NCBI GenBank assembly: GCA_913048295.1
Contig: CAJWWK010000006.1
Coordinates: 1-64,000 of the forward strand
Length of the DNA stretch: 64,000 nt
DNA from: an uncultured Dehalococcoidia bacterium
GTDB lineage: Bacteria > Chloroflexota > Dehalococcoidia > Lucifugimonadales > Lucifugimonadaceae
Direction of reading: 5' to 3'
The position numbers and the translations under genes are program-made. The notes under the pieces are model-generated. The model worked only from the letters and a program-made list of their open reading frames with translations, searched no databases and was not told where the DNA came from. Positions 26,159 through 35,025 of this stretch are shown piece after piece; positions within the stretch are counted from its first letter, which is position 1; each line of letters opens with the position of its first letter.

Positions 26159-28003
26159 CTAACTGGCTTTAAGAGCGTGAAGGACCAGTCCCCACGTGAG
26201 GTGCCACGAGGCCTCGTTCACGTAACCGGAGACCTCTCCACCCAGCGGCCAGTTCGTCCATCGCTTCTCACTCATGATGATGCGGTGGTAGAACTCGAGG
26301 ATTGGAACGTCCGGGAGCTCGTCGAGCCAGATTTCCATGGCGTCGTGCCACAGTTCCTGCATCTTGTCCACGCTATCGGGGTGAGTTCGACCGACTTCGT
26401 CAGTGAGTTCGTCCCACTTGGCGTCTTCCCAGTTGTAGAAGTTCACCTGGTGACCACCAGGAATGTTCACTGAAGACGACTGGTAAAGCTTCATGGTGAA
26501 GTACGGGTCACGGACCGATCCGCCGTGTCCGAACATCAGGCACTCGAAGTTACCTTCAGCCATTCGTGAAGAGGCATCGGGTGGCTGCGAGTACGTAGCG
26601 TTGATGCCCTGTCGTACCAACTGCTCTGCAACGAGGGGGCCGAGGTCGACCCACGGGCTGAACCCGATGATTCCACAGTTGATGCCAACACCCTGGGCGT
26701 CGACCCAGTTGCCATCACCGTCCTTCGAGTAGCCAGCGCTTTCCATCCGGGCGTCGCCCTTCGAAACACTGAACTCGGTGGTGTCATGGACAGCCAGGAT
26801 GTCCGACACAGAGTCGAAGTACTTCTGGAGCGGTGGGTACTGCGGCAGCGTAAGCGGGTTGAATGCCGCGTTGCCGTCGTAGGCCACATCTCTCAACTCT
26901 TCACGGTCGAGGAAGTAGCTGAATGCCCAACGTACGTCCTTGTTGTCGTACGGACCGAACTTACCGGAGTCATTGAAAGCAATGGATACCGGCCACCAGT
27001 CGACGTATCCATACGGGGCGTCGCTCTTGGTGTGTGTCACTAGATCTGAGTTCTTGGCCAGCGTGTCAACAATAACGGCAGGTGTCGTCATGGCTGAGTA
27101 GTCGACCGTGTCAGAAATCATTGCCTGCGCCCTGGCCGTCTGGTCGGGAGTTGGCAGGTAGATGACACGTTTTGGTCCGGGCAGCTTGCCGAACTGACCG
27201 AGGTCAGACACGCCTTCGCCCCACCACGAGTCGAGGCGGTCGATGATTTTCTGCTCTGGAGTTCCTGAAACGACTTTCCACGGGCCCGTCGAAAGCGGCC
27301 AGCCCTTTGCGGGGTCGTAGTCCTTGAACGTAGTCCAGTCCTGGGTGCTGTAGTGGTGCTCGGGCACCATGTACACGCCAATGTCGAACTTGTACGTAAG
27401 GAGGAACATGAACCGTGGGTCCGGGCGATCCAGAATCACCTTGACGGTGAGGTTATCGACTTTTTCCGCTCGGTTCATTGCTTTGTCAATGTCGGTACCC
27501 CAGCGGACTTCTTCCTTGAGGTCCTTGAGGGTGTTCAACGTGTAAACAACGTCGTCGGCATTGAACTCTTCACCGTCGGACCAGTTAATTCCTGACCGAA
27601 GGTTGATCGTTAGTTCAGTATAGTCACCGTTCCAGTCCCAGCTCTCGGCGAGCCACGGAATCGTCTTGTCGTCAAACGCACTGAAGAATGCGAGTGGCTC
27701 GAAGATGATGTTCGGACCAGACTGGTGGTTGGCACCAATTGCGTAGGGGTTCCACAGTTCGTGGTCTACGAATCGGCCCTCAGCACCACCCAGGTAGCCG
27801 ATGAACGTGTCGTCGCGGTCAATGTCCGCGATCCCACCAGTGCTAGCAGGCGGTGCCGGTGCCGTTGTGGCAGTCGCGGCCGGTGCACTTGTCGGTGCGG
27901 GTGCGGCCGCTTCCTCTTCGTCACTCGAACAAGCAATCGCAGCAACAAGTGCAATTGACATCATTGCGATGAAGACAATTCTCCATCTCTCATTAAATAT
28001 CAT
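26159..28003 (-). CDS. ABC transporter substrate-binding lipoprotein, family 5
   Basis: 614 residues from the ATG at 28003, chosen for the GGAGG 6 bp upstream; a reading to 28075 is rejected. Signal segment with lipobox IACSS, then an Ala/Pro/Thr linker of about 30 residues. The mature part is a family 5 extracellular solute-binding protein (dipeptide/oligopeptide/nickel type): [26 protein letters not shown] is the family signature, and the C-terminal half has the [14 protein letters not shown] segment. It captures a peptide, oligosaccharide or similar ligand outside the membrane. Divergent from its presumed permease/ATPase operon, which allows separate and higher expression of the binding protein. 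Confidence 0.9.
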   Translation of the reverse strand: MIFNERWRIVFIAMMSIALVAAIACSSDEEEAAAPAPTSAPAATATTAPAPPASTGGIADIDRDDTFIGYLGGAEGRFVDHELWNPYAIGANHQSGPNIIFEPLAFFSAFDDKTIPWLAESWDWNGDYTELTINLRSGINWSDGEEFNADDVVYTLNTLKDLKEEVRWGTDIDKAMNRAEKVDNLTVKVILDRPDPRFMFLLTYKFDIGVYMVPEHHYSTQDWTTFKDYDPAKGWPLSTGPWKVVSGTPEQKIIDRLDSWWGEGVSDLGQFGKLPGPKRVIYLPTPDQTARAQAMISDTVDYSAMTTPAVIVDTLAKNSDLVTHTKSDAPYGYVDWWPVSIAFNDSGKFGPYDNKDVRWAFSYFLDREELRDVAYDGNAAFNPLTLPQYPPLQKYFDSVSDILAVHDTTEFSVSKGDARMESAGYSKDGDGNWVDAQGVGINCGIIGFSPWVDLGPLVAEQLVRQGINATYSQPPDASSRMAEGNFECLMFGHGGSVRDPYFTMKLYQSSSVNIPGGHQVNFYNWEDAKWDELTDEVGRTHPDSVDKMQELWHDAMEIWLDELPDVPILEFYHRIIMSEKRWTNWPLGGEVSGYVNEASWHLTWGLVLHALKAS

Positions 28004-28077
28004 GCTGACCTCCGAATAAATGTCAGACGCGCTTACAGAAACGCCATCTCTTGGCAGTTTTTTATCTGTGAGCAAGT

Positions 28078-28106
28078 TTTATATCCGAATCCACCTTGCC
28101 CGTCAA
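28078..28106 (-). promoter_or_regulatory. Sigma-70-type promoter of the binding protein gene
   Basis: On the minus strand, TTGACG (28106-28101) and TATAAA (28083-28078) are separated by exactly 17 bp. Predicted initiation near 28071 leaves a 5' leader of about 68 bases before the GGAGG site and ATG at 28003. The rest of the 379-bp divergent region (28004-28382) shows a possible TATAAA at 28299-28304 for the permease operon without a good -35 hexamer, and nothing else recognised. Confidence 0.65.
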
Positions 28107-28382
28107 CATCGCCAGGCGTCTTCGGCTGCCGCATTTAGCAACTTCAAATCCGTTGTTAATACCCCTTGAGACGCAATATGATTCACGTTCGCAGATGATT
28201 AAGTAAGACGTGATGGTTCAACGGCTGTTTCAGTACAAACGCTATTTATCCGGTACCGGACATAGCCAGCAGCACAAACAGTTGCTATCTTTGGTCGCTA
28301 TAAAATTCCGAACGGTCGGCCACGCGTTTCACCGACCAGTAATTTCTTCAGAATTTCCACCACCACCACCCGAATTGAGTTT

Positions 28383-29465
28383 TTGCCCTTGACAGAACAA
28401 ACGCAGGGTATTGAAAACACGCCGAATCCGGTCCTGAGTAATGTTTTCCGGATTATCTCGGCAGTACTTAGTAATTTCGTAGTGAGGCGCTTCTTCTTCT
28501 TCCTGTTCGTCGTCTGGCTGGCAAGCACAGTGATTTTCATCATCCCTCGTCTTTCCGGTCAGGATCCGGTCAAGGAGAAACTGCTGCTGGAGGCACAGCG
28601 AGGTGGTGCGATTCAGCAGGGCCTTGACGAGATGGCGAAGCACTATCAGAAGCGGTTCGGGCTCGACAAGCCGATCTGGGTCCAGTACGGGAACTTCCTT
28701 TCCGATCTGGTCCGGTTTGACCTGGGGACATCAATTGCTTTCTTTCCTCGGACAGTCAATGACATCGTATTCGAATCGCTGATCTGGACTCTCGGGCTAA
28801 TGGGTACGGTGACGGTGATGGCGTTCACTTTGGGGACGCTCGCGGGCGCGGTTCTGGGCTGGCCCAGACGGCCCGGATGGGTTCAGTACGTTTTCATGCC
28901 GTTACTGACCCTTGCCGCGATACCCCAGTATTTGCTCGGCATGATCTTAATATTTATCTTCGCGTTCAAACTGGGTTGGCTCCCGCTGTTTGGCGGCTAC
29001 GAACCGGCCACTCTGCCGAATCTGAGTTTCGATTTTGTTGTTGATGTGCTGAGACACGCGATTCTGCCGGCTTTCGCCATTCTGTTTTCAGTCGTTGGCT
29101 TCTGGGCCATTGGCATGCGGGGAATGATGATCAATGCCCAGGGCGAGGACTATATGGTCCAGGCCGATGCGAAGGGGCTCAAAGGCGCACGCATTTTTAT
29201 GCGGTACGCGGTGCGAAACGCCTTGCTGCCGCAGGTAACCGGCCTGGCGCTGGTGTTGGGAACGATCATTACAGGACAGGTTCTGGTGGAGCGGGTCTTT
29301 TCGTATCCCGGCATCGGCGACATTTTGTTCCAGGCCATCCGTCTCTCCGACTTTTTCGTAATTCGAGGCATCGTGGTCATCATCATCGTCGGAATCGCAG
29401 GTGCTACGTTTTTGCTCGATGTCCTCTACCCGCTAATCGATCCCAGGATCAGGGTAAGGAATTAG
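28383..29465 (+). CDS. ABC transporter permease, DppB/OppB type
   Basis: 360 residues; six membrane segments. After a cytosolic N-terminus comes VVWLASTVIFIIPRL, a large periplasmic loop, then the core helices, the EDYMVQADAKGLKG equivalent of the EAA loop that contacts the ATPase, and a final VIIIIVGIAGATFLLDVLYPLIDPR typical of the BPD-transport type 1 family. The start is a TTG; a second TTG two codons later is equally possible, and no strong ribosome-binding site discriminates. First gene of the permease/ATPase operon; the following gene begins 3 bp after its stop. Confidence 0.88.
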   Translation: MPLTEQTQGIENTPNPVLSNVFRIISAVLSNFVVRRFFFFLFVVWLASTVIFIIPRLSGQDPVKEKLLLEAQRGGAIQQGLDEMAKHYQKRFGLDKPIWVQYGNFLSDLVRFDLGTSIAFFPRTVNDIVFESLIWTLGLMGTVTVMAFTLGTLAGAVLGWPRRPGWVQYVFMPLLTLAAIPQYLLGMILIFIFAFKLGWLPLFGGYEPATLPNLSFDFVVDVLRHAILPAFAILFSVVGFWAIGMRGMMINAQGEDYMVQADAKGLKGARIFMRYAVRNALLPQVTGLALVLGTIITGQVLVERVFSYPGIGDILFQAIRLSDFFVIRGIVVIIIVGIAGATFLLDVLYPLIDPRIRVRN

Positions 29466-29468
29466 GCG

Positions 29469-30440
29469 ATGACGCAAACGGCTACTACCCCCGACGTTAG
29501 CGAATCAGGCGAGCTTAGTGGCGGCTGGGGTCAATTTAACGTTGAACGCCTGAGGCCCATCAAACGATACGCGCTGCGTAACCCTTCGCTTATCGTCGGT
29601 TTGGGTTTGATGTTCAGCCTGTTGTTGTTCGTTGGCATCGGGCACCTCGTGTGGGATACCGAACAGTACCGTGTTCTTTCCACTCCCACGCGACTTCCTC
29701 CGTCTTTGAACTATGAAATCGAGACGGGAAAGCTGGCGGGCCAGGTTAAGTCTTACCCGTTTGGAACCGATACACAGGGACGCGACCTTCTTGCGGTGGC
29801 CATCAAGGGCACGCCGCTCACGCTGCGAATTGGGTTGATCGCCGGATTCGTATCGATCGGTTTGGGAACGGTAGCGGCATTCGTGGCCGCTTACTACCGT
29901 GGTTGGGTCGATACTGGCGTACGAACGGTCGTGGACGTCGGGCTGGCGATGCCGGGCCTGTTGATCCTGATCCTGGTCCGGATCAACATCGGACGCGAGC
30001 TTAGTGTCGACGAGATGGGATTCGCCCTCGGCCTGGTCGGGTGGGTCTTCCCTGCACGAACTATTCGCGCGCAGGTCCTGGTGATGAGAGAGCAGGCATA
30101 CGTTCAGCTCTCGCGTCTTTCAGGAACAAGCGGAATGGGCATCATATTCAAAGAGATGCTGCCGAATTTGATTCCCTATATCACGGCAAGTCTTGTGGGG
30201 GCGGTTGCGGGAGCAATTCTGGCTTCGATTGGTCTTGAAGCTATCGGTCTCGGCAAATTCGGCGACCCGACGCTGGGTATGACGATCTACTGGAATATTC
30301 AGTTCTCGTCGATCATTCTCGGCATGTGGTGGTGGTGGTTACCGCCGCTGGTTGCGATCGTGATTGTTTTCCTTGGATTGTTCTTGATTTCATCGGGTCT
30401 GGATGAATGGTCCAACCCACGATTGAGGAAACGTGTTTGA
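29469..30440 (+). CDS. ABC transporter permease, DppC/OppC type
   Basis: 323 residues; six membrane helices. LIVGLGLMFSLLLFVGIGHL is the first segment; HPFGTD-like PFGTDTQGRDLL near 97-108 is the DppC signature. The EAA loop is AYVQLSRLSGTSGMGIIFKEMLPN near 220, and GLFLISSGLDEWSNPRLR closes the protein. Pairs with the upstream DppB-type permease to form the translocation pore. Its stop overlaps the start of the next gene. Confidence 0.9.
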   Translation: MTQTATTPDVSESGELSGGWGQFNVERLRPIKRYALRNPSLIVGLGLMFSLLLFVGIGHLVWDTEQYRVLSTPTRLPPSLNYEIETGKLAGQVKSYPFGTDTQGRDLLAVAIKGTPLTLRIGLIAGFVSIGLGTVAAFVAAYYRGWVDTGVRTVVDVGLAMPGLLILILVRINIGRELSVDEMGFALGLVGWVFPARTIRAQVLVMREQAYVQLSRLSGTSGMGIIFKEMLPNLIPYITASLVGAVAGAILASIGLEAIGLGKFGDPTLGMTIYWNIQFSSIILGMWWWWLPPLVAIVIVFLGLFLISSGLDEWSNPRLRKRV

Positions 30441-31468
30441 GCACTGAACAGGCAATAACAACCTATCGAGAGGGCGCCCGTATAACCGACGTCGACTCAC
30501 TTGTGGTCGAAGGACTGTCGGTCTACTACGAAACGGAAGACGGGACCGTAAAAGCGGTAGACGACGTTTCGTTCACCCTGAAGCAGGGAGAGCGTTTCGC
30601 ACTTGTTGGGGAGTCGGGCTCGGGCAAGACGACCCTGGCTATGGCCCTGATGCGATTGACCCGCCCACCCGGTCACATTGCCAGGGGCAGTGTGACTCTC
30701 AACAATCGGGACCTTACAACACTCACCGAGGACGAGATGCGGCAGGCACGCCTTTCCGAACTGGCCCTGGTCCCGCAGGGTGCCATGAACTCGCTGAACC
30801 CGGTCATGCGGATTGAGCGGCAGCTCACTGATGGCATTGTCGACCACCTTGCCGATGACGAGAGCATTACCAAGAAAGAGTTGAGTCAGACCGCCCGCGA
30901 TCTCCTGACACGGGTTGGGCTGAGGCCAGAAGTTGCCCGCCTGTATCCACACGAGCTTTCGGGTGGGATGAAGCAACGCGTGGCTATGGCCATCGGAATA
31001 TCGTTGCGGCCCAGTCTGATAATTGCGGATGAACCCACATCGGCACTCGACGTTGTAGTGCAGCGCCAGATCATGCAGACGCTCGGTCGGTTGCAGGAAG
31101 GTCTGGACGCATCAATCATGCTTGTCGGCCACGACATGGGCCTGGTGGCCCAGTTCGCCGATACGATCGGGGTGATGTATGCGGGCAAGTTGGTGGAAGT
31201 TGGACCGGTTGAAGATGTGTTCGGCGATCCTAAACACCCTTACACGAAGCTCCTGATTCAGAGCCTGCCTTCGCTTCAGGAAAAAAAGGATTTCGTCGGA
31301 ATCCCCGGTCTTCCGCCACTACTTATCCACCTTCCCCAGGGTTGCGCATTTGAAGACCGGTGCCCGTCACGTTTCGGCAAATGCACCGGCGCGGTTCCCG
31401 AAAAGCTTTCCGTTGGAGCCCGCAGAGATGTCGCATGTTTCCTGTATGAAGGCGAGGGCGCATCTTGA
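30437..31468 (+). CDS. ABC transporter ATP-binding protein, DppD/OppD type
   Basis: 343 residues from the TTG at 30437, which overlaps the preceding stop as TTGA and has GAGGAA 7 bp upstream; I prefer this to an ATG at 30407 inside the permease gene. Walker A GESGSGKTTLAMAL near 70, signature LSGGMKQRVAMAIG, Walker [13 protein letters not shown] and switch His GHDMGL. The C-terminal oligopeptide extension has the cysteines of CAFEDRCPSRFGKCTGA...DVACFLYE, typical of DppD/DppF proteins. Confidence 0.92.
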   Translation: MSTEQAITTYREGARITDVDSLVVEGLSVYYETEDGTVKAVDDVSFTLKQGERFALVGESGSGKTTLAMALMRLTRPPGHIARGSVTLNNRDLTTLTEDEMRQARLSELALVPQGAMNSLNPVMRIERQLTDGIVDHLADDESITKKELSQTARDLLTRVGLRPEVARLYPHELSGGMKQRVAMAIGISLRPSLIIADEPTSALDVVVQRQIMQTLGRLQEGLDASIMLVGHDMGLVAQFADTIGVMYAGKLVEVGPVEDVFGDPKHPYTKLLIQSLPSLQEKKDFVGIPGLPPLLIHLPQGCAFEDRCPSRFGKCTGAVPEKLSVGARRDVACFLYEGEGAS

Positions 31469-32517
31469 GCGCGTTTATTGAGCTCGAACACGTTACGAAG
31501 ACCTTTGGCAGCTCAGGCCTTTTTGGTGGCGGTTCGGTGACCATTGCCGTCGATGACGTCTCTTTGACTATCGATGAAGATGAGCCAGCGATCACTACTG
31601 TGGCCGGTGAGAGTGGGAGTGGCAAGACGACGCTCACACGCCTGCTTCTGGGTAGTCATGTGCCTACCGATGGCCGGATGCTTTACCGCGGCAAGGACTT
31701 TACAAAGTTGACGCGCCGTGAACGGCGGGCGTTCCAGCGCGAGGTCCAACCCATTTTCCAGGACCCGTTTGAATCGTATAACCCGTTCTACAAGGTCGAT
31801 CACGTACTCGACGCCCCGATCAAAAACTTCAAACTGGCTGGCTCTGTCGCCGAAAAGAAGAGGATGATTGAGGATGCGCTTGAGATGGTCGGTCTCGTGC
31901 CGGAAGAGACGCTCGGCCGCTTCCCTCACCAGTTGAGCGGTGGTCAGCGCCAGCGGATTATGGTGGCCCGTGCGCTGCTGCTAAAGCCGCGGGTTATCCT
32001 CGCTGACGAGCCGGTATCGATGGTGGATGCGTCGCTTCGAGCGACCATTCTTGACTCGATTCGCCGCCTGAACCGCGACCTGGGCATTTCGGTCGTGTAT
32101 ATCACTCACGATCTCACGACTGCGTACCAGATCAGCGACAACATCCTAGTGATGTACCGTGGAACGATTGTCGAGGCGGGCACAGTCGATGCGGTGATTC
32201 AAAGCCCGCAGCACCCGTACACGCAACTGCTTATCGAGTCGATTCCCCAGCCCGACCCGAAGAACCGATGGGGTTCGGAGCCGCCGCAGCAGAACTGGGA
32301 GATAACCGACACCGAGATCACCGGTTGCAAGTTTGCCGACCGGTGCCCGGCGGTGATGGACCGTTGTCACACCGTACGTCCTGCACAGTACCTGATTGGC
32401 GAGCATCAGCTGGCCACATGCCTGTTGTACGAAGACAAGGGCGAGATGACCAACCCGGACATCACTTCGACCTTCCAAACGGAGAAGCAGGCAATCACGG
32501 CGGCGGCCAGCAACTGA
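31465..32517 (+). CDS. ABC transporter ATP-binding protein, DppF/OppF type
   Basis: 350 residues; TTG start again overlapping the previous stop as TTGA. Walker A GESGSGKTTLTRLLLG near 50, signature LSGGQRQRIMVARALL, Walker B VILADEPVSMVD and switch His THDLTTAY. The C-terminal Cys-rich extension is CKFADRCPAVMDRCHTV. Completes a full transporter with the two permeases and DppD-type ATPase. Convergent with the redox lipoprotein gene, 2 bp apart. Confidence 0.92.
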   Translation: MSAFIELEHVTKTFGSSGLFGGGSVTIAVDDVSLTIDEDEPAITTVAGESGSGKTTLTRLLLGSHVPTDGRMLYRGKDFTKLTRRERRAFQREVQPIFQDPFESYNPFYKVDHVLDAPIKNFKLAGSVAEKKRMIEDALEMVGLVPEETLGRFPHQLSGGQRQRIMVARALLLKPRVILADEPVSMVDASLRATILDSIRRLNRDLGISVVYITHDLTTAYQISDNILVMYRGTIVEAGTVDAVIQSPQHPYTQLLIESIPQPDPKNRWGSEPPQQNWEITDTEITGCKFADRCPAVMDRCHTVRPAQYLIGEHQLATCLLYEDKGEMTNPDITSTFQTEKQAITAAASN

Positions 32518-32519
32518 GT

Positions 32520-33788
32520 TTACGGACCGAATTCGAAAATTCCGAAGGTGATCGTGTAAACGGCAAGACCTTCGGAATTTATCGTTAACTTCAGTTCGTG
32601 TTTGCCAAATTCAGGCAGTGCAGCGATCTGGTAGAGACGTGTTTCCTTGACTCGGACCACACTATTTCCGGCTGAGTCCCATTCGATGTCGGCACCCGCT
32701 TCGTCTTGCGAGAGTGGACGGCCATCGATCTCGACGACCACCAGATGCCCGTCCTCCCCGGCGCCGGCCGGAGTCGGTTCGGAGTTGCCAAGCACGGCGT
32801 TAACGGAGGTCGCAAAAAAGTCGAACGCAAAATACGTGCTGTCTGCCTCGGATCGATTCGCGGTAACCACCGCGTTGACCAAGTTCATCCAGACTCCGTC
32901 AAGATAGAACTGGCCTCGCCTGCGCGTGCCATCGTCGGAGTATTCGACTTCAACGTCGGGTGCCTCGTAGTAAACATCCTGTCCAGCATAGAGACCGTCC
33001 GCGAGGTAGTTGTTCTTGTAACCCCCGTATAGCTCTCTGGTGACTGCGTGTGCGGCGTCTGAACGTCGTGGTTCGGTAACGCTTGAGCGAGCTACTCTCG
33101 AAAGATCATTACCGGCTGCTTCCAGTTCCGTGCGGATGACCGATTCGGTCTGGTCATAGCCTCCCTCCCCAAAGTGTCTGAAGACCACTTCCCCACTGGC
33201 ACCTATCAGGTATTTCGATGGCCAGAAGTGGTTTCCATACCTGTCCCAGGTCTCCTTATTGCCATCGAGCGCTACCGGATAGGTGAGATCGTACCGCTCG
33301 ACTGCCCTTTGTACGTTAAGCGGCAGTTTCTCGAATTCGAATTCAGGGGAGTGCACGCCTATCACTGTGAGGCCGTGCTCGGCGTAGGTCTCGTACCAGG
33401 CGCTCAGGTAAGGGAACGTGCGTACGCAGTTGATGCAGGTGTATGTCCAGAAATCTAGCAGGACTACCTGGCCTGAACCGATTAAGTCGTCAACTGAAAG
33501 AGGGCTTGAATTTATCCATCCGTCAAGACCGATGAGTTCGAGATCGTCAATCGCGAACGGTTCTGGCTGCCCTATAGGTGCGAACTCGCTGGCGGGTGGC
33601 GTTGGCGTGACGGTCGGGGGCAGCACGTCAGCCTTTGACGGCGTTGACGGCACCTCTGCCGGTGGTGAGTCACCGCAGCCTGTTACCAGCGTCATGGCGA
33701 TGGCAGCTGCAGCAAGCAACAGGCTAATCAACTTGATTGATAATCGGATCTTCAAACCAGGTTCCAGTTCGAAGAAATAACGGTGCAT
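32520..33788 (-). CDS. TlpA/DipZ-like thioredoxin-fold lipoprotein
   Basis: 422 residues. Signal segment and lipobox LVTGC, a Pro/Thr linker to about residue 70, then a thioredoxin domain VVLLDFWTYTCINCVRTFPYLSAWY with a C-x2-C active site (CINC). EFEFEKLPLNVQRAVERYDLTYPVALD and the following WPSKYLI (cis-Pro region replaced by WPSKY) match the C-terminal half of mycobacterial DipZ and its free-standing relatives, including the extra beta-rich domain after the thioredoxin fold (VVVEIDGRPL). Role: extracytoplasmic disulfide reduction or delivery of reducing power. The CcdA-like membrane partner is absent nearby. Its last codons form the left and right arms of the convergent hairpin at 32537-32580. 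Confidence 0.82.
   Translation of the reverse strand: MHRYFFELEPGLKIRLSIKLISLLLAAAAIAMTLVTGCGDSPPAEVPSTPSKADVLPPTVTPTPPASEFAPIGQPEPFAIDDLELIGLDGWINSSPLSVDDLIGSGQVVLLDFWTYTCINCVRTFPYLSAWYETYAEHGLTVIGVHSPEFEFEKLPLNVQRAVERYDLTYPVALDGNKETWDRYGNHFWPSKYLIGASGEVVFRHFGEGGYDQTESVIRTELEAAGNDLSRVARSSVTEPRRSDAAHAVTRELYGGYKNNYLADGLYAGQDVYYEAPDVEVEYSDDGTRRRGQFYLDGVWMNLVNAVVTANRSEADSTYFAFDFFATSVNAVLGNSEPTPAGAGEDGHLVVVEIDGRPLSQDEAGADIEWDSAGNSVVRVKETRLYQIAALPEFGKHELKLTINSEGLAVYTITFGIFEFGP
32537..32580. terminator. Hairpin at convergent gene ends
   Basis: Perfect 13-bp arms AAATTCCGAAGGT and ACCTTCGGAATTT enclose an 18-base loop. It follows the stop of the DppF-type gene (32517) by 20 bp on the plus strand, but it lies inside the last codons of the minus-strand redox lipoprotein gene. 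Symmetric A/T ends could let it act both ways; the coding constraint makes this a weaker call. Confidence 0.5.
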
Positions 33789-33914
33789 TGGTGCTTCAGG
33801 TTTCCGGCCGTTCGTGACGGCGGGATAAGGAGATGGTCGCCATTACGGGGATACGGCCGAATCCTTATTTCCAACCCATCGCCATCCGGCTGAACCGGTG
33901 GATCTTCAGGGTCT

Positions 33915-34817
33915 TTACCCCGCAGGCCATGCAAAATCTGTCACGAATTCGGGCTTTCCCTGTATGTCGAGTTTCACCCGGTACAGATCGCCGCCACGGT
34001 AGCTATCGGGGCTAAAGCCAGCAGGTTCCCAGCCGGTCAACTCGCTGCTGCCGGTGCCAAAAGCCGCGGTTGTCACGTAAAGCTCGTTGAGGTCTTTCCC
34101 GCCGAACATCGCCGATGAGGTCTGTGCGGCAGGTATTTCGACTCGTCGTTCTTCCTTTCCGTCGGGGTCGAGTCGAACGACCATTCCCCCGTACCAGATT
34201 GCCGACCAGACGAACCCCTCGGCGTCGACCGTCATGCCGTCCGGGATTCCCCAGTCCGAGGGGATGGTAGCGAACACTCGTTTGTTCGATATCTCGCCCG
34301 TGTTCGGGTTGTGGTCCCACTTGTAGATCTCGTGTTTTGGCGAGTCGGTCGAGTAAAAAGTAGTGAGATCCGGCGAAAAACCCATCCCGTTGCAGAGTTC
34401 CAGCCCTTCGTCGACGATATCGACCGAGCCATCGGTGTTGAACCTGAACACGGCACAGGAGTCGAGGTGCCCGCTGCCGCCAAACAGACTGCCACCTGGA
34501 CCGGGCATTACGTCGTTGAGTTTAATCGGGTTGCCTTCGATTTCCCCCTGGTGCAACCACACGAAATCGTCGTCGGAATTCCAGAGCTGGACACCTTCCC
34601 AGGTGCCGACGGTCAGACCGCCGGACTTGTTCCGGCCAACTCCGGCGATGTTGTAGCTGTTGTGGAGCAGTTTGTTTTCTCCGGTGGCAGGATCGAAGTT
34701 CCAGAACCTTCCCCCCTGGATATCGATCCAGTAAAGCGTCTGGGAATCGACATCCCACATCGGGCCTTCCCCAACAAGTGCGTTTTCAGCCGCGAGTTTC
34801 TCAACCTCGTATCCCAT
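33915..34817 (-). CDS. SMP-30/gluconolactonase-family protein
   Basis: 300 residues from the ATG at 34817, preceded by AGGAGAGG; an extension to 34862 is rejected. Motifs: LVGEGPMWDVDSQTLYWIDI (metal Glu in GEGP and the D-I-Q-G blade start), NDVMPGPGGSLFGGSGH, ELCNGMGFSPDLTTFYSTDS and PDGMTVDAEGFVWSAIWYGG. The D-x-E and W-S-A-I-W features are those of the animal SMP-30/bacterial gluconolactonase branch rather than the two earlier paralogs. Divergent from the DUF362 gene. Confidence 0.88.
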   Translation of the reverse strand: MGYEVEKLAAENALVGEGPMWDVDSQTLYWIDIQGGRFWNFDPATGENKLLHNSYNIAGVGRNKSGGLTVGTWEGVQLWNSDDDFVWLHQGEIEGNPIKLNDVMPGPGGSLFGGSGHLDSCAVFRFNTDGSVDIVDEGLELCNGMGFSPDLTTFYSTDSPKHEIYKWDHNPNTGEISNKRVFATIPSDWGIPDGMTVDAEGFVWSAIWYGGMVVRLDPDGKEERRVEIPAAQTSSAMFGGKDLNELYVTTAAFGTGSSELTGWEPAGFSPDSYRGGDLYRVKLDIQGKPEFVTDFAWPAG

Positions 34818-34970
34818 GAACCTCTCCTGTGTTCGAATTGAACGGTAACGTGGTCGTGCCAATTCAAAAATACGTGTGCACTACCCGAAGGCTCGCCAGT
34901 CTAACCCACAACCACGCCGCCATCGGGTTCCACAGTGCACATGTCGAGCAAGCGCGGGCATGCGTTTTAC

Positions 34971-34979
34971 TGGTATATT
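34971..34979 (+). promoter_or_regulatory. Candidate extended -10 promoter of the DUF362 gene
   Basis: TGGTATATT fits an extended -10 element (TGn plus TATATT). No good -35 hexamer lies 17 bp before it. Predicted start near 34986, 40 bases before the ATG at 35026. Confidence 0.35.
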
Positions 34980-35025
34980 TTCGCCGCGGAAGCAATTTCA
35001 AATCCAGGACTCGCAGGAGTCAGCC

